DNA of 15,971 nt from Gallionella sp. GTDB taxonomy: Bacteria > Pseudomonadota > Gammaproteobacteria > Burkholderiales > Gallionellaceae. The stretch spans positions 1 through 15,971 of the forward strand of contig JANYHX010000058.1 of NCBI GenBank assembly GCA_025362155.1, in the 5' to 3' direction. Of the stretch, positions 6,653 to 15,105 are shown piece after piece. Numbering within the stretch: position 1 is the stretch's first letter; every line of letters begins with the position of its first letter. The position numbers and the translations under genes are program-made. The notes under the pieces were generated by a model, which was not told where the DNA came from, ran no database searches, and was given only the letters and a program-made list of their open reading frames with translations.

Positions 6653-7426
6653 TTATTTTTGTGTGAAAACTTCCGCCAAAACCGACAGCGATTTACATTC
6701 GGCATAAAGCGGAATTTCTATTTTAAAAGTCGCGCCGGTAAAACATGGATTATCAATGATGCTTATTGTGCCATTGTGTGCATGAATACATTGCCGTGCA
6801 TTGTATAAGCCGAGCCCGCTTACATTTTTCCAGAAATTATCAAGTCTCGGCTGTTTTTGAAATAACGTTTCTCGTTCGCTTATCGAAATGCCCAACCCCG
6901 TATCTGAAATTTTTATTATCAGAATCTGAGAGTCTTTAATTTCAGCACATATGGCAATCTTTCCTCCAATAGGCGTGTGGTGCAGGGCATTAGACAAAAG
7001 GTTGTTGAAGACGCATGTACGCAGGCTGCTTATGTCGCAAAATAAAACTGGAAAATCCTTCGGCGCAGAAATGGATATCTCGATATTCTTGGCCGCAGCT
7101 TCATATGAGAAAGTATCTCGAATATATTCCAACTCCTGCGGGAAACTAAATACCACCCCTAAGTTTACTTTTTTACAGCCTGAGTGGAATTTTCCAATAG
7201 TAACCAACTCCTTGATCAAGGGAGCTATACTCAAACTAGAGCAATGAATAAGTTGCACCAATTCTCGAACTTGATGATGATTTTTTGTATCGGGATTGTT
7301 AGTAATCTCCGACAAAGTCTGGGAGGCCAAAAGAATCGCATTGGTTAACGACTCGATTTCGTGACTGGCTAATGACAGAAATGATGTTGTAGCGGGTTCC
7401 AGTGACCGATTTGCTCCTGCTATCAT
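6653..7426 (-). CDS. Small soluble histidine kinase without sensor domain
   Basis: This 257-residue protein is a histidine kinase core only. It has an H-box SHEIESLT with the likely phospho-acceptor His22, an N-box NNLLSNALHHT (141-151, Mg-binding Asn146), a G1 box DTGLGI (175-180) and a G2 box GLGLYNAR (204-211). I see no membrane segment and only about 20 residues before the histidine, so there is no room for an input domain. The H-box lacks the Arg and Pro that usually follow His-Glu. The ATG at 7426 has AAGGA 6 nt upstream, with stops close before it in all plausible extensions. It is divergent from the response regulator gene with 75 nt between them, suggesting shared regulation and that the regulator is its partner. 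It may depend on a partner protein for input, or act as a phosphatase. Composition is AT-richer than the dcw genes. Confidence 0.85.
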   Translation of the reverse strand: MIAGANRSLEPATTSFLSLASHEIESLTNAILLASQTLSEITNNPDTKNHHQVRELVQLIHCSSLSIAPLIKELVTIGKFHSGCKKVNLGVVFSFPQELEYIRDTFSYEAAAKNIEISISAPKDFPVLFCDISSLRTCVFNNLLSNALHHTPIGGKIAICAEIKDSQILIIKISDTGLGISISERETLFQKQPRLDNFWKNVSGLGLYNARQCIHAHNGTISIIDNPCFTGATFKIEIPLYAECKSLSVLAEVFTQK

Positions 7427-7501
7427 GAGAATCCTTTTATTAAACTGCTATATGAATGCTAGACCCCCTTGCTTACACTAAGCTGAATAGAAATTAAGAA
7501 T

Positions 7502-8167
7502 ATGCGTGTTCTTGTCGTAGAAGATGATCCGGTACTGGCTGATGGCCTGCTTCATATTTTGCATCAGTCAAAATATGCTGTTACTCACGAAAGAAATGGC
7601 AAACGGGCCGATAGCTTGCTGGCTGTACAAGAATTTGATTTGGTAATTCTGGATATGGGGCTGCCGGATATGGATGGAACAGAAGTGCTGCGCCGTTTAC
7701 GCCATCGTAAAAATAAAGTCCCTGTACTGATTCTGACTGCGCGCGATAAAGTGCAAGATTGCGTGCAGAGCCTGGATATGGGGGCTGACGATTATCTGAC
7801 CAAGCCATTTGATTTACCTGAGTTGGAAGCGCGGGTAAGATCGTTAATCAGGCGCGGCCACTCCGCCGGAGGAGCACAATTACAGGTCGGCCCACTGTCC
7901 ATGGATACTGTTGGTCAAAGGGTCACTTTAAATGGCAAACCTCTCGAGTTGTCAGCACGTGAGTTCAACGTGCTGGAAATATTAATGCTTCGTGTCGGCA
8001 GGGTCGTCAGCAAAGAGCAATTATGCCTGCAGCTTTCAGGCCTCGGTGAACTGGTGAGCAATAATGCCATTGAAGTATATATACATCGTTTACGTAAAAA
8101 TCTTAAGCCAGGAGGCATTAAAATTCGCACCCTCCGCAGCTTGGGCTATTTGATGGAAAACAGTTAG
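7502..8167 (+). CDS. OmpR/PhoB-family response regulator
   Basis: A DNA-binding response regulator of 221 residues. The receiver domain (1 to about 115) has the acidic pair E7/D8-D9, phospho-acceptor Asp51 in LVILDMGLPDMDG, switch Thr79 and Lys101 in LTKPF, so it is complete. The C-terminal winged helix (about 125-220) has LSAREFNVLEILM and the IEVYIHRLRKNL recognition-helix stretch of the OmpR family, ending in RTLRSLGYLM. It resembles QseB/PmrA-type regulators, but I cannot name the regulon. It is divergent from the soluble kinase and is followed after 143 nt by the hybrid kinase on the same strand. The ribosome site is weak (only AAGAA near the ATG). Its stop codon lies within a small inverted repeat (GTTAGC 8163-8168, GCTAAC 8176-8181) that lacks a T-run. 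Confidence 0.93.
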   Translation: MRVLVVEDDPVLADGLLHILHQSKYAVTHERNGKRADSLLAVQEFDLVILDMGLPDMDGTEVLRRLRHRKNKVPVLILTARDKVQDCVQSLDMGADDYLTKPFDLPELEARVRSLIRRGHSAGGAQLQVGPLSMDTVGQRVTLNGKPLELSAREFNVLEILMLRVGRVVSKEQLCLQLSGLGELVSNNAIEVYIHRLRKNLKPGGIKIRTLRSLGYLMENS

Positions 8168-8310
8168 CTTATTAGGCTAACATCCTGTCGCATAGGTAGA
8201 TAGATCAAGGGAACAGCCAATTGAAGTTCGGTAGATGGAAGTAGCATCTCAATGGATCCCCCCGTGTTTGCAAGTTATTTCCATTCCATAAATTCTTGTA
8301 AAAATATTTT

Positions 8311-11300
8311 ATGTTCTCGAAAACAGACACGGCTTTACATCAATTTCTGGTGATATTCATTCCCCTATCAATCCTGTCCATATTGGCCGCAGTGTATATT
8401 TTTGATCAAAATGTCGATGGTCAAAAAGATATCCTCAAAACTGATAGCTCAATAGATGTGGTCTCTAATCGCCGTTCAATTGAGCTTTCTCTCACAGGCA
8501 GTATTCGAAATGTAATGTATCTGGCCTTCGCTCCAGAAATAATTTTAGCCGCAAAAAGGGTGTCTGCCGACACAAATTTAAAGAAGCTTGCCACAAGTTA
8601 TATGCGGTTTTTATTTTCGCATCCGCTGTTTTACAAGATAAGCTGGGTCGATAATCAGGGTAAGGAGTTATTGGTTGTTAAGAATATTGGGGGGCAGGTT
8701 AACCTCGTTAACAAAAATGAATTTGATAATCAAGGCAACCAATATTTTTTCAGGGAAAGCGTCAATCTGGAGGAAGGAGAGGTATTTGTGTCCCCTTTGG
8801 AACTTGAAGCTGAACATGGAAAAATTGTTGAGCCATATCTGCCGATAATTCGGATATCTACTCCAATTTTTGATGATGTGCAGCACCGGCATGGTATGTT
8901 GGTAATCAGTTTAAATGCCTTGGATTTATTATCTAAAATAAATTCGGATCTAACCCCTCCCGAATTAGAGTGCATGCTACTAAATAAGGAGGGGTATTGG
9001 TTAAAGAGTGATAATCCGGAAAATGAATGGGGTTTTGTTTTCAATCGGCCCAGTACATTATTTGCTAAATATCCGGCGGCATGGACGAAAATATCTACCT
9101 CCGAGAAGGGTCAGTTTGAAGATCAAAGTGGAATATGGAGTTTTGAAACCGTATACCCATTGAAGTTGCATATGAGCAAAATAGGAGAGGGGGCATTTCC
9201 GATTCGGACCAAAAATAATGTTGACGAATATTATTGGAAAGTGGTGTCCCATATTTCCAATAATCAAATTTGGGACATTCGTTTAAACGTACTAAAAACC
9301 ATCACAATTGAATGGTTAGCTGTGCTGCTATTTCTGGTGCCGGGATCATGGTATTTCGCCAGAATTCGTTTGTCACAATTACAAGCTCGAAAAGATTTGG
9401 ACGCGGCCAAGATAACGCACGAAACCCAGATGGCTACACGCGATGTGGAAGCACGTAGATATGCGATTCTTAATGCCGTGGCGGACGGCATCATCACATT
9501 CGATTCCACAGGTATGATTGATGAATTTGCTGCTAATGCCGCAAGTGTCTTTGGCTATACCCCCGATGAAGTGGTTGGGAAAAATATCAGCATATTAATA
9601 CCCAAAGGTAACGCTGGATTGATAAAAAGGCAGGGTGGAAATTTGCGCATAAATAATGGTGCGAACTCCATAGAAAATACTCAAGTTATCGAAGGGCGGC
9701 GTAAAGATGGCACCATCTTTCCTATGGAGATGGCGATAAGCGAGATGCAATTGGGCGAGCGAAGTTTTTACACCTGTATGGTGCGGGATATTTCCAAACA
9801 AGTGAAAAAACAGCAAGAACTGGTAGCTTCGAAACGAGAAGCTGATACAGCTAATATGGCCAAAAGCCAATTCCTTGCCAACATGAGTCATGAAATCCGG
9901 ACGCCGATGAATTCGATCATAGGCTTTTCACACCTGTGCCTGCAAACCAGATTAAATGAAGCTCAACGTGACTATCTTGAAAAAGTTTATTCTTCCGCAA
10001 ATTCTTTGCTGGATATCATCAATGACACGCTGGATTATTCCAAGATCGATTCTGGCAAGTTGGAGCTGGAAAAATCTCCTTTCAATCTCAACGAGTTGTT
10101 AAATAACGTCTCCTTCAACATAGGCCTCCGTGCAGAAGAAAAACGTCTTGAGTTCATAATAGACAACGGAATAGATATCCCACAATCTTTGGTTGGTGAT
10201 TCGCTGCGCTTGGGGCAAATACTGAGTAATCTTGCCGGTAACGCGGTGAAGTTTACCGAAACAGGCGAAGTTGCAATTAAAGTTGAAAAACTAAGTACAT
10301 CACAAAATAAAGTTGTATTAGGCTTTTCGGTGAGCGATACCGGCATCGGTATGTCGCGTGAACAACTGAGCAAGCTGTTTTCAGCCTTCTCTCAAGCAGA
10401 TCTATCTACTACGCGAAAATATGGTGGAACAGGGCTGGGATTAGCTATATCCAAGCGTCTCGTTGAGTTGATGGAAGGGCAGATAGAAGTTGAAAGTCAA
10501 CCGGGCAAGGGAAGTCTGTTTACATTCGTGCTCTCTTTCAACTTCTTGCCGGACGAAGCGCCCGCGATAACCCATCTTGACGATCTCAAAATACTATTGA
10601 TGAATAGTAATGAAAGTGCGTGCCGATTGATGAAAGCTTATTTTGTATCTTTCGGTGCTCAGGTAGTGGTGGTGCATGAAAGTGCCGTAGGAATAGCTGC
10701 AATCCAGAATGCCGAAGAGATGGGTGAACCATTCGACATCGTGACATTCGATACGAATATGCGTGACATAAACAAGTTTGAGGTAGTTAAACGTATCAGG
10801 CAGGAATTGCCTTTACAAAAGCGGCCGCGGGTTATTTATTTTACCGAAAACAAACATGCTCAGATGATTTCTGGATCGGAGAACACAAATTTTATAGATG
10901 TGGTGGTCCACAAACCAGTCACGGCCTTTGGCCTGAGCGAAGCGATCAAGGCGAATGATTCAATCAGAAATTATGTGCCTTCGATGGCATTACCTGGAAC
11001 CTCAACTCCGGGCTTGTCCGGGTTGCATGTATTGCTGGTAGAGGACAATCAGTTCAATCAACTGCTTGCGAAAACATTATTGACCCGTGCCGGGATAAAA
11101 GTCAGTATTGCGTGCAACGGAATTGAAGCAATCAGAGCTGTACATCTTAAACGCTTCGATGCTGTACTGATGGATATCCAGATGCCCGAAATGGACGGCA
11201 CGGAAGCGACACGCAAAATAAGGGAGGAATTCACCCAAGTAGAATTACCCATTATTGCAATGACAGCTAATGCAATGCGGGGTGACCGCGAACGTTATAT

Positions 11301-11778
11301 TGCCAGCGGCATGAACGACTATATTTCCAAACCAATACATTATGAAGTGCTATACAACACGCTTATTCGCTGCACTGATCGCAATGTGGTGACCATGAAG
11401 CAAAACGCTGGCAGTGCTCCTTCGGTTAAAACGAAAACATTTTTCGAGACTGATATAGCCATCGCCCGTGTGGGCAGCAAAGAAATTTTTCTGAGCATGC
11501 TGGGCAAATTCATTCCAAACTATGAGCTAGCAGTGCAATCCATAGGCAACGCACTGAATACCGCAGACTGGGAACTGGCAAAACGTTCCGCGCATACATT
11601 AAAAGGGGCTGCTTCAACTGTGGGGGCTACAGCGCTATCAGAATATGCCAGCCAACTGGAAGGTGCCATTGCTGCAAATGAAACAGGAAAATATCCGGGA
11701 TTGCTTGCAAACATTGAGGTGGAACTATCCAGAGCAATCAACTTGATCCATGCTTATCTGGAAGCAAACTCTATATAA
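8311..11778 (+). CDS. Hybrid sensor histidine kinase (Cache-PAS-HisKA-HATPase-REC-REC-HPt)
   Basis: An inner-membrane hybrid kinase of 1155 residues with BarA/EvgS-like layout. Membrane segments at about 11-31 and 332-351 flank a periplasmic sensor (about 40-320). The sensor has the [17 protein letters not shown] and EWGFVF blocks of a double-Cache-like domain also found in other kinases and chemoreceptors. A PAS domain follows (about 383-495), then HisKA with His527 in [10 protein letters not shown]. The ATPase domain has Asn644, DTGIG (676-680) and [10 protein letters not shown] (705-714). Receiver 1 (about 757-880) keeps Asp814, a Thr and a Lys but has Asn-Ser-Asn where the acidic pair should be, so it is probably degenerate. 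Receiver 2 (904-1020) is complete (Glu911-Asp912, Asp955, Thr985, Lys1007). The HPt domain has His1095 in AHTLKGAA. An in-frame TAA shortly before the ATG fixes the start, but no clear ribosome site is visible. The ligand is unknown. The OmpR regulator upstream is the obvious candidate output. Confidence 0.94.
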   Translation: MFSKTDTALHQFLVIFIPLSILSILAAVYIFDQNVDGQKDILKTDSSIDVVSNRRSIELSLTGSIRNVMYLAFAPEIILAAKRVSADTNLKKLATSYMRFLFSHPLFYKISWVDNQGKELLVVKNIGGQVNLVNKNEFDNQGNQYFFRESVNLEEGEVFVSPLELEAEHGKIVEPYLPIIRISTPIFDDVQHRHGMLVISLNALDLLSKINSDLTPPELECMLLNKEGYWLKSDNPENEWGFVFNRPSTLFAKYPAAWTKISTSEKGQFEDQSGIWSFETVYPLKLHMSKIGEGAFPIRTKNNVDEYYWKVVSHISNNQIWDIRLNVLKTITIEWLAVLLFLVPGSWYFARIRLSQLQARKDLDAAKITHETQMATRDVEARRYAILNAVADGIITFDSTGMIDEFAANAASVFGYTPDEVVGKNISILIPKGNAGLIKRQGGNLRINNGANSIENTQVIEGRRKDGTIFPMEMAISEMQLGERSFYTCMVRDISKQVKKQQELVASKREADTANMAKSQFLANMSHEIRTPMNSIIGFSHLCLQTRLNEAQRDYLEKVYSSANSLLDIINDTLDYSKIDSGKLELEKSPFNLNELLNNVSFNIGLRAEEKRLEFIIDNGIDIPQSLVGDSLRLGQILSNLAGNAVKFTETGEVAIKVEKLSTSQNKVVLGFSVSDTGIGMSREQLSKLFSAFSQADLSTTRKYGGTGLGLAISKRLVELMEGQIEVESQPGKGSLFTFVLSFNFLPDEAPAITHLDDLKILLMNSNESACRLMKAYFVSFGAQVVVVHESAVGIAAIQNAEEMGEPFDIVTFDTNMRDINKFEVVKRIRQELPLQKRPRVIYFTENKHAQMISGSENTNFIDVVVHKPVTAFGLSEAIKANDSIRNYVPSMALPGTSTPGLSGLHVLLVEDNQFNQLLAKTLLTRAGIKVSIACNGIEAIRAVHLKRFDAVLMDIQMPEMDGTEATRKIREEFTQVELPIIAMTANAMRGDRERYIASGMNDYISKPIHYEVLYNTLIRCTDRNVVTMKQNAGSAPSVKTKTFFETDIAIARVGSKEIFLSMLGKFIPNYELAVQSIGNALNTADWELAKRSAHTLKGAASTVGATALSEYASQLEGAIAANETGKYPGLLANIEVELSRAINLIHAYLEANSI

Positions 11779-11799
11779 GGCGGCGATCAATCTTCTTCT

Positions 11800-13680
11800 T
11801 TAATTTCGAGTCGGCGCCAGGTGTCCTAATGCGTCCAGTAATGGACTGAGAAATTTTTCGTAGGGCCGCCAGCGCTCCACCGAAGAGTTGTAGATTGCTT
11901 GGCGCACTTGAGCCTTGCTGGCAGTGCCGATCAAGCGTTTGTTTTTATAGAAATCTAGGCATGCATCGTTCCAATCCAGTCCGCAAAAATTAATTATGCG
12001 TCGCGATTGGGTTTCCTGCTCCGCAACAATATTTTCATATTGCACATCCAAAAAAGATCCGGCGGGCAACACATTGCGCCAATGCTCCATCAGCCTCGCA
12101 TAGTCAGCATAATATTTCCCCAGTTCCAACAAATCGTATGTGTGCTCCTGATTGTTGCTGAACAGCTGCATAAAGCAGGAAAGGCAAGTATCTATCGGAT
12201 TACGGTTGACGTGGATGATCTTCGCATTTGGCAGCATCAGGTGTATCAGGCCGATGGCAAGAAAGTTTGCCGGCATTTTGTCGGTGATGTGCCTTGAGTC
12301 CGGCGCGCGCGCTTGCAGTCCGGCGATATACTGGGTGCCACGCTTGGTAAGGTCAGCCTGGTCGAGTGCAGTAACATTGTTAGGAAAACCTGCATCTGTT
12401 CCCGCAACCTCGCGTTGCGCAATTGCCATGAAGCCAGGTAATTCCCCCGCACCATATACTTCGGGATGGCTGGCAATGATCTGTTCAACCAGCGTGGTAC
12501 CGGAGCGCGGCATACCCAACACAAAAATTGGCACGGAAGACAGGTCGCCGGCACCCTTTAAATGCGCCATTGTGTCTGGAGTAAAAATCCGCATGATATC
12601 GTTGAACTGTTGTGATGTTTGGTACGCGTCATACTTGAACGTAGCCCGCTTCAATTTACATCCTTCCAGAAAATGTGGAAAAGCACGATCATAATCGCCG
12701 ATGTCATCAAAGCTTTTGCCTAGCGCAAAATGCAGGTAAATCGCTTTCTTGAGTGGCATAGGAGATGCGCTGCGACGTGCCATTTCATCTGCCGCCACCA
12801 GCGCAACAAAATTTTCATCTCCAGGTTTCACTTTACGAACTTGCGCCAACAGCAAGCGTACTTCTAAATCATCCGGCTTGATTGCGAGCGCCTTTTGGAA
12901 TAAGTCTTCAGCCTCTGCTATCTCACCACGCGCCAAATATAGCTGTCCCATGCCAAGCAGAGCTTCACTGCAAGCAGGATCAATCTCCAGCGCACGGCGG
13001 TATCTCTCCAACTCTTCATCGTGTTGCCCAAGTTCTCGCAACACAACACCCAGGTTACTGTGCGCTTTCGCGAAATCCGGTTTGATGTCCAACGCATTAC
13101 GATAACAGCTCATTGCAGCCTCAAATTGACCAAGTTCTTTCAAGGCGCCGCCCAAATTGTTATGCACTTCGGCGAAATCTGGTCTGATCTGTAACGCGCG
13201 GTGGTAACTTGCAATCGCTTCATCAAGCAGGCCAAGGTCTTGCAAGACAACACCCAGATTGTTGTGAGCTTCAGCAAAATTTGGCCTAATCTGTAGGGCC
13301 CGGCGGCCACTTTGCATTGCAGCTTCCAATTGTCCGCAGGCTCGCTGTACGGCGGCAAGATTGCCATGGGCTTCCGCATCATTAGGCAGAAGCTCCGCGG
13401 CTTTTTGCATGGCAGGCAGAGCGTCTTTGCCCTGCATTTGAAGCGACAGTCCGAATAGTTTCCAAACAACCCCGGCATCTGGGTATAGCTTCAGAAGAGA
13501 ACGCGCCCAGCTTTCCAGATCCGCATAACGAGCGGTATTGAACAAGGCCCCAAGCAGATTTAATTCATCCGCTGTCGGAGCTGAAGAATGGGGTGGGTGG
13601 AATTCAGCTTTTCCCCCGCAACAGTTCTTGTATTTTTTTCCGCTACCACAACTACAGGGGTCATTTCGTCCAAGCTTCAT
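11800..13680 (-). CDS. SEC-C / TPR / sulfotransferase fusion protein
   Basis: A probable PAPS-dependent sulfotransferase with a protein-binding arm. The N-terminus is a SEC-C zinc motif (GRNDPCSCGSGKKYKNCCGG, ligands in Cys-x-Cys ... Cys-Cys). Tetratricopeptide repeats of 34 residues follow, the clearest beginning near FAEAHNNLG, FAEVHNNLG and FAKAHSNLG. The C-terminal half is a Sulfotransfer_3-like domain with the 5'-phosphosulfate loop VLGMPRSGTTLVEQ and the 3'-phosphate strand IIHVNRNPIDTCLS. The acceptor cannot be told; TPR sulfotransferases are loosely linked to protein or surface-polymer sulfation. I chose the ATG at 13680 because the protein then opens MKLGRNDPC, as SEC-C proteins usually do. 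The frame stays open up to a GTG at 13731 (643 residues), with ATGs at 13722 and 13692. No start has a strong ribosome site. It is convergent with the hybrid kinase (21 nt) and lies downstream of rnpB. Confidence 0.88.
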   Translation of the reverse strand: MKLGRNDPCSCGSGKKYKNCCGGKAEFHPPHSSAPTADELNLLGALFNTARYADLESWARSLLKLYPDAGVVWKLFGLSLQMQGKDALPAMQKAAELLPNDAEAHGNLAAVQRACGQLEAAMQSGRRALQIRPNFAEAHNNLGVVLQDLGLLDEAIASYHRALQIRPDFAEVHNNLGGALKELGQFEAAMSCYRNALDIKPDFAKAHSNLGVVLRELGQHDEELERYRRALEIDPACSEALLGMGQLYLARGEIAEAEDLFQKALAIKPDDLEVRLLLAQVRKVKPGDENFVALVAADEMARRSASPMPLKKAIYLHFALGKSFDDIGDYDRAFPHFLEGCKLKRATFKYDAYQTSQQFNDIMRIFTPDTMAHLKGAGDLSSVPIFVLGMPRSGTTLVEQIIASHPEVYGAGELPGFMAIAQREVAGTDAGFPNNVTALDQADLTKRGTQYIAGLQARAPDSRHITDKMPANFLAIGLIHLMLPNAKIIHVNRNPIDTCLSCFMQLFSNNQEHTYDLLELGKYYADYARLMEHWRNVLPAGSFLDVQYENIVAEQETQSRRIINFCGLDWNDACLDFYKNKRLIGTASKAQVRQAIYNSSVERWRPYEKFLSPLLDALGHLAPTRN

Positions 13681-13770
13681 GGTTGCCATCATTCCTGTTT
13701 TCAATCTTTGTTCCCACCTCATATCCCCCACGCTGCATAAAAATGTATAGCAAAGCGATCCTGCAATTGA

Positions 13771-14122
13771 AGGTGAAGCTGGCCGATAAGCCGGGTTCTG
13801 TCGTGGACAGTCATTCCTCTAGGCGTTTCGTTACCTGACGCTCAAGCAATCTACCCGCTGACGACGCGAGCAACGTCATAGTCAGCCTATTTGATCTTGC
13901 TCCGAATGGAGTTTACCGTGCCGTCCGTGTTACCACGTCCGCGGTGGGCTCTTACCCCGCCATTTCAACCTTACCTGATCCGCTTGCGCGGCCATCGGCG
14001 GTGTATTTTCTGTGGCACTGTTCATCACCTCACGGTGTCCGGTCGTTAACCGGCATTCTGCTCTGTGGAGCCCGGACTTTCCTCTCCGCACTTGCGTGCG
14101 CAGCGACTGTCTAGCCAGCTTC
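13771..14122 (-). ncRNA. rnpB: RNase P RNA (M1 RNA), type A
   Basis: This is the catalytic RNA that removes 5' leaders from tRNA precursors. Read on the minus strand it closely follows the E. coli RNA. The 5' end GAAGCTGGCTAGACAGTCGC pairs with the 3' end GGCCAGCTTC to form P1. The conserved block GAGGAAAGTCCGGGCTCC sits at 14084-14067, GCCGATGGCC and GATCAGGTAAGG follow, GGTAAACTCC is at 13918-13909, and ACAGAACCCGGCTTATCGG leads to the 3' end. Length, about 352 nt, is typical. Ends are set by P1 and by analogy and may be off by a few bases. It starts only 21 nt after the patatin stop codon, so its promoter must lie over the end of that gene. A TTAAAC or TATGAT hexamer just upstream is a weak candidate. 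The apparent reading frames across it are not genes. Confidence 0.97.
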
Positions 14123-14143
14123 ATGGAGAGTTTAACATCATAA

Positions 14144-15079
14144 TTAACGCCAATATTGATCGATCCAGTCTCGGGCCTTCGAAATATCGCACGTGTTACC
14201 GATTTCATTCATACGCGGAATCTTATTGACCGCATCCATGGGGATGGATTCATCCGGCGCAAAAATTACCTGGAGGCGCTGGTAACGTTCGCCCAATATC
14301 TGCCGGGCTTGATAATCAGAGATTCCTGCCACGCCATCAGACAATATATTCAACAGTGGTTTGACCCACTGAGCATAACCCCAGTCTAGATTGTTACCCT
14401 TTATGTAGGCAAGGCTGACGCCGGTCCCTACGGACAACAATACTATCTCGTCAATTTGCGCACGTTCAGATTTTGCATTGGATTGGGAAATTGCCTGAGC
14501 AACCGCCACCAGACTAGGGTTATTGGCAAATACTCCGCCATCAATATAACCATCCGCCACAGGAAAATAGGTCGGTGCTGCACAGGTATAAAGCGCCACA
14601 TCTGCCGCCAAGCTTTCTGCATCCGAATCGCTGCCTGGATAGTTATGGAAAATTTTTGGCTTCCAGGTTCGTTTCGTATCATCGACCGCTTCGTTATCCA
14701 GATCAAAAGTTGGGATGGTCACTTTCTTTTTGAGATCACCCAATTTCATGCTACCGAATATATTCCGGAGTTCCTTTTTCAGAACCTTGTTGGAATAATC
14801 CGCGCCTATCATTTTGCCGAGGTCCCGTATGTCGTCCCAAATACTGTCATCGAATATTCTGGGGCCCGCATTGATATATAAATCGCAGATGTCCTGCGAG
14901 GTTTTACCGGCAGCCAGTCCCAACGCAAGGATTCCCCCGGTCGATGTGCCCGCAAATAAATCGACATCATCCAGCCATCCTTTGATTTTCGGGTCATCGT
15001 TCAAACGTTGCAGGATGCGTGCCGTAATCAAACCCCGCAAGCCGCCCCCGTCAAGAGACAAAATTCTGCACTTGGCCAC
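14144..15079 (-). CDS. Patatin-like phospholipase (lipid acyl hydrolase)
   Basis: A 311-residue patatin-family protein, expected to cleave acyl chains from lipids with a Ser-Asp dyad. The oxyanion motif DGGGLRG begins at residue 10. The nucleophile elbow GTSTGG gives Ser46, the AAPTYFP block is at about 167-173, and the catalytic Asp180 lies in DGGVFANNP. No signal peptide or membrane segment is seen, so it is probably cytoplasmic. The start is a GTG at 15079 with an excellent GAGGAG site 5 nt upstream; no ATG competes. The gene lies 26 nt downstream of lipA on the same strand and may be co-transcribed with it. I looked for a nucleotide cyclase that would make it a CBASS effector and found none. 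Substrate and role (membrane turnover, storage granules, defence) cannot be decided from sequence alone. Confidence 0.92.
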   Translation of the reverse strand: MAKCRILSLDGGGLRGLITARILQRLNDDPKIKGWLDDVDLFAGTSTGGILALGLAAGKTSQDICDLYINAGPRIFDDSIWDDIRDLGKMIGADYSNKVLKKELRNIFGSMKLGDLKKKVTIPTFDLDNEAVDDTKRTWKPKIFHNYPGSDSDAESLAADVALYTCAAPTYFPVADGYIDGGVFANNPSLVAVAQAISQSNAKSERAQIDEIVLLSVGTGVSLAYIKGNNLDWGYAQWVKPLLNILSDGVAGISDYQARQILGERYQRLQVIFAPDESIPMDAVNKIPRMNEIGNTCDISKARDWIDQYWR

Positions 15080-15084
15080 AATTT

Positions 15085-15090
15085 CTCCTC
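15085..15090 (-). promoter_or_regulatory. Shine-Dalgarno site fixing the patatin GTG start
   Basis: The minus strand reads GAGGAG, 5 nt before the GTG at 15079-15077. This is the strongest ribosome site in this part of the window and decides in favour of the GTG start. It lies in the 26-nt gap after the lipA stop. Confidence 0.8.
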
Positions 15091-15105
15091 GTGAAATTAA
15101 CAGCC

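Noticed and set aside
6533..6808. Plus-strand frame of about 91 codons as a small gene
   Set aside because: It opens with TTG without a ribosome site, overlaps the 3' end of the kinase gene in antisense, and its product has no recognisable motif.
8163..8181. Small inverted repeat at the regulator stop as an intrinsic terminator
   Set aside because: Only a 6-bp stem with no following T-run, so termination is unlikely; read-through into the hybrid kinase remains possible.
12850..13340. About 102-nt periodicity as a DNA tandem-repeat array
   Set aside because: The period is exactly three times the 34-residue TPR unit and lies in frame within the sulfotransferase gene. It is a protein repeat with diverged DNA.
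13771..14122. Short open frames crossing this stretch as proteins
   Set aside because: The sequence is RNase P RNA with paired ends and conserved core blocks; the frames are incidental.
14144..15079. Patatin as a CapV-type effector of a CBASS anti-phage system
   Set aside because: The catalytic motifs resemble CapV, but there is no cGAS/DncV-like cyclase or accessory gene on either side. The neighbours are lipA and rnpB.
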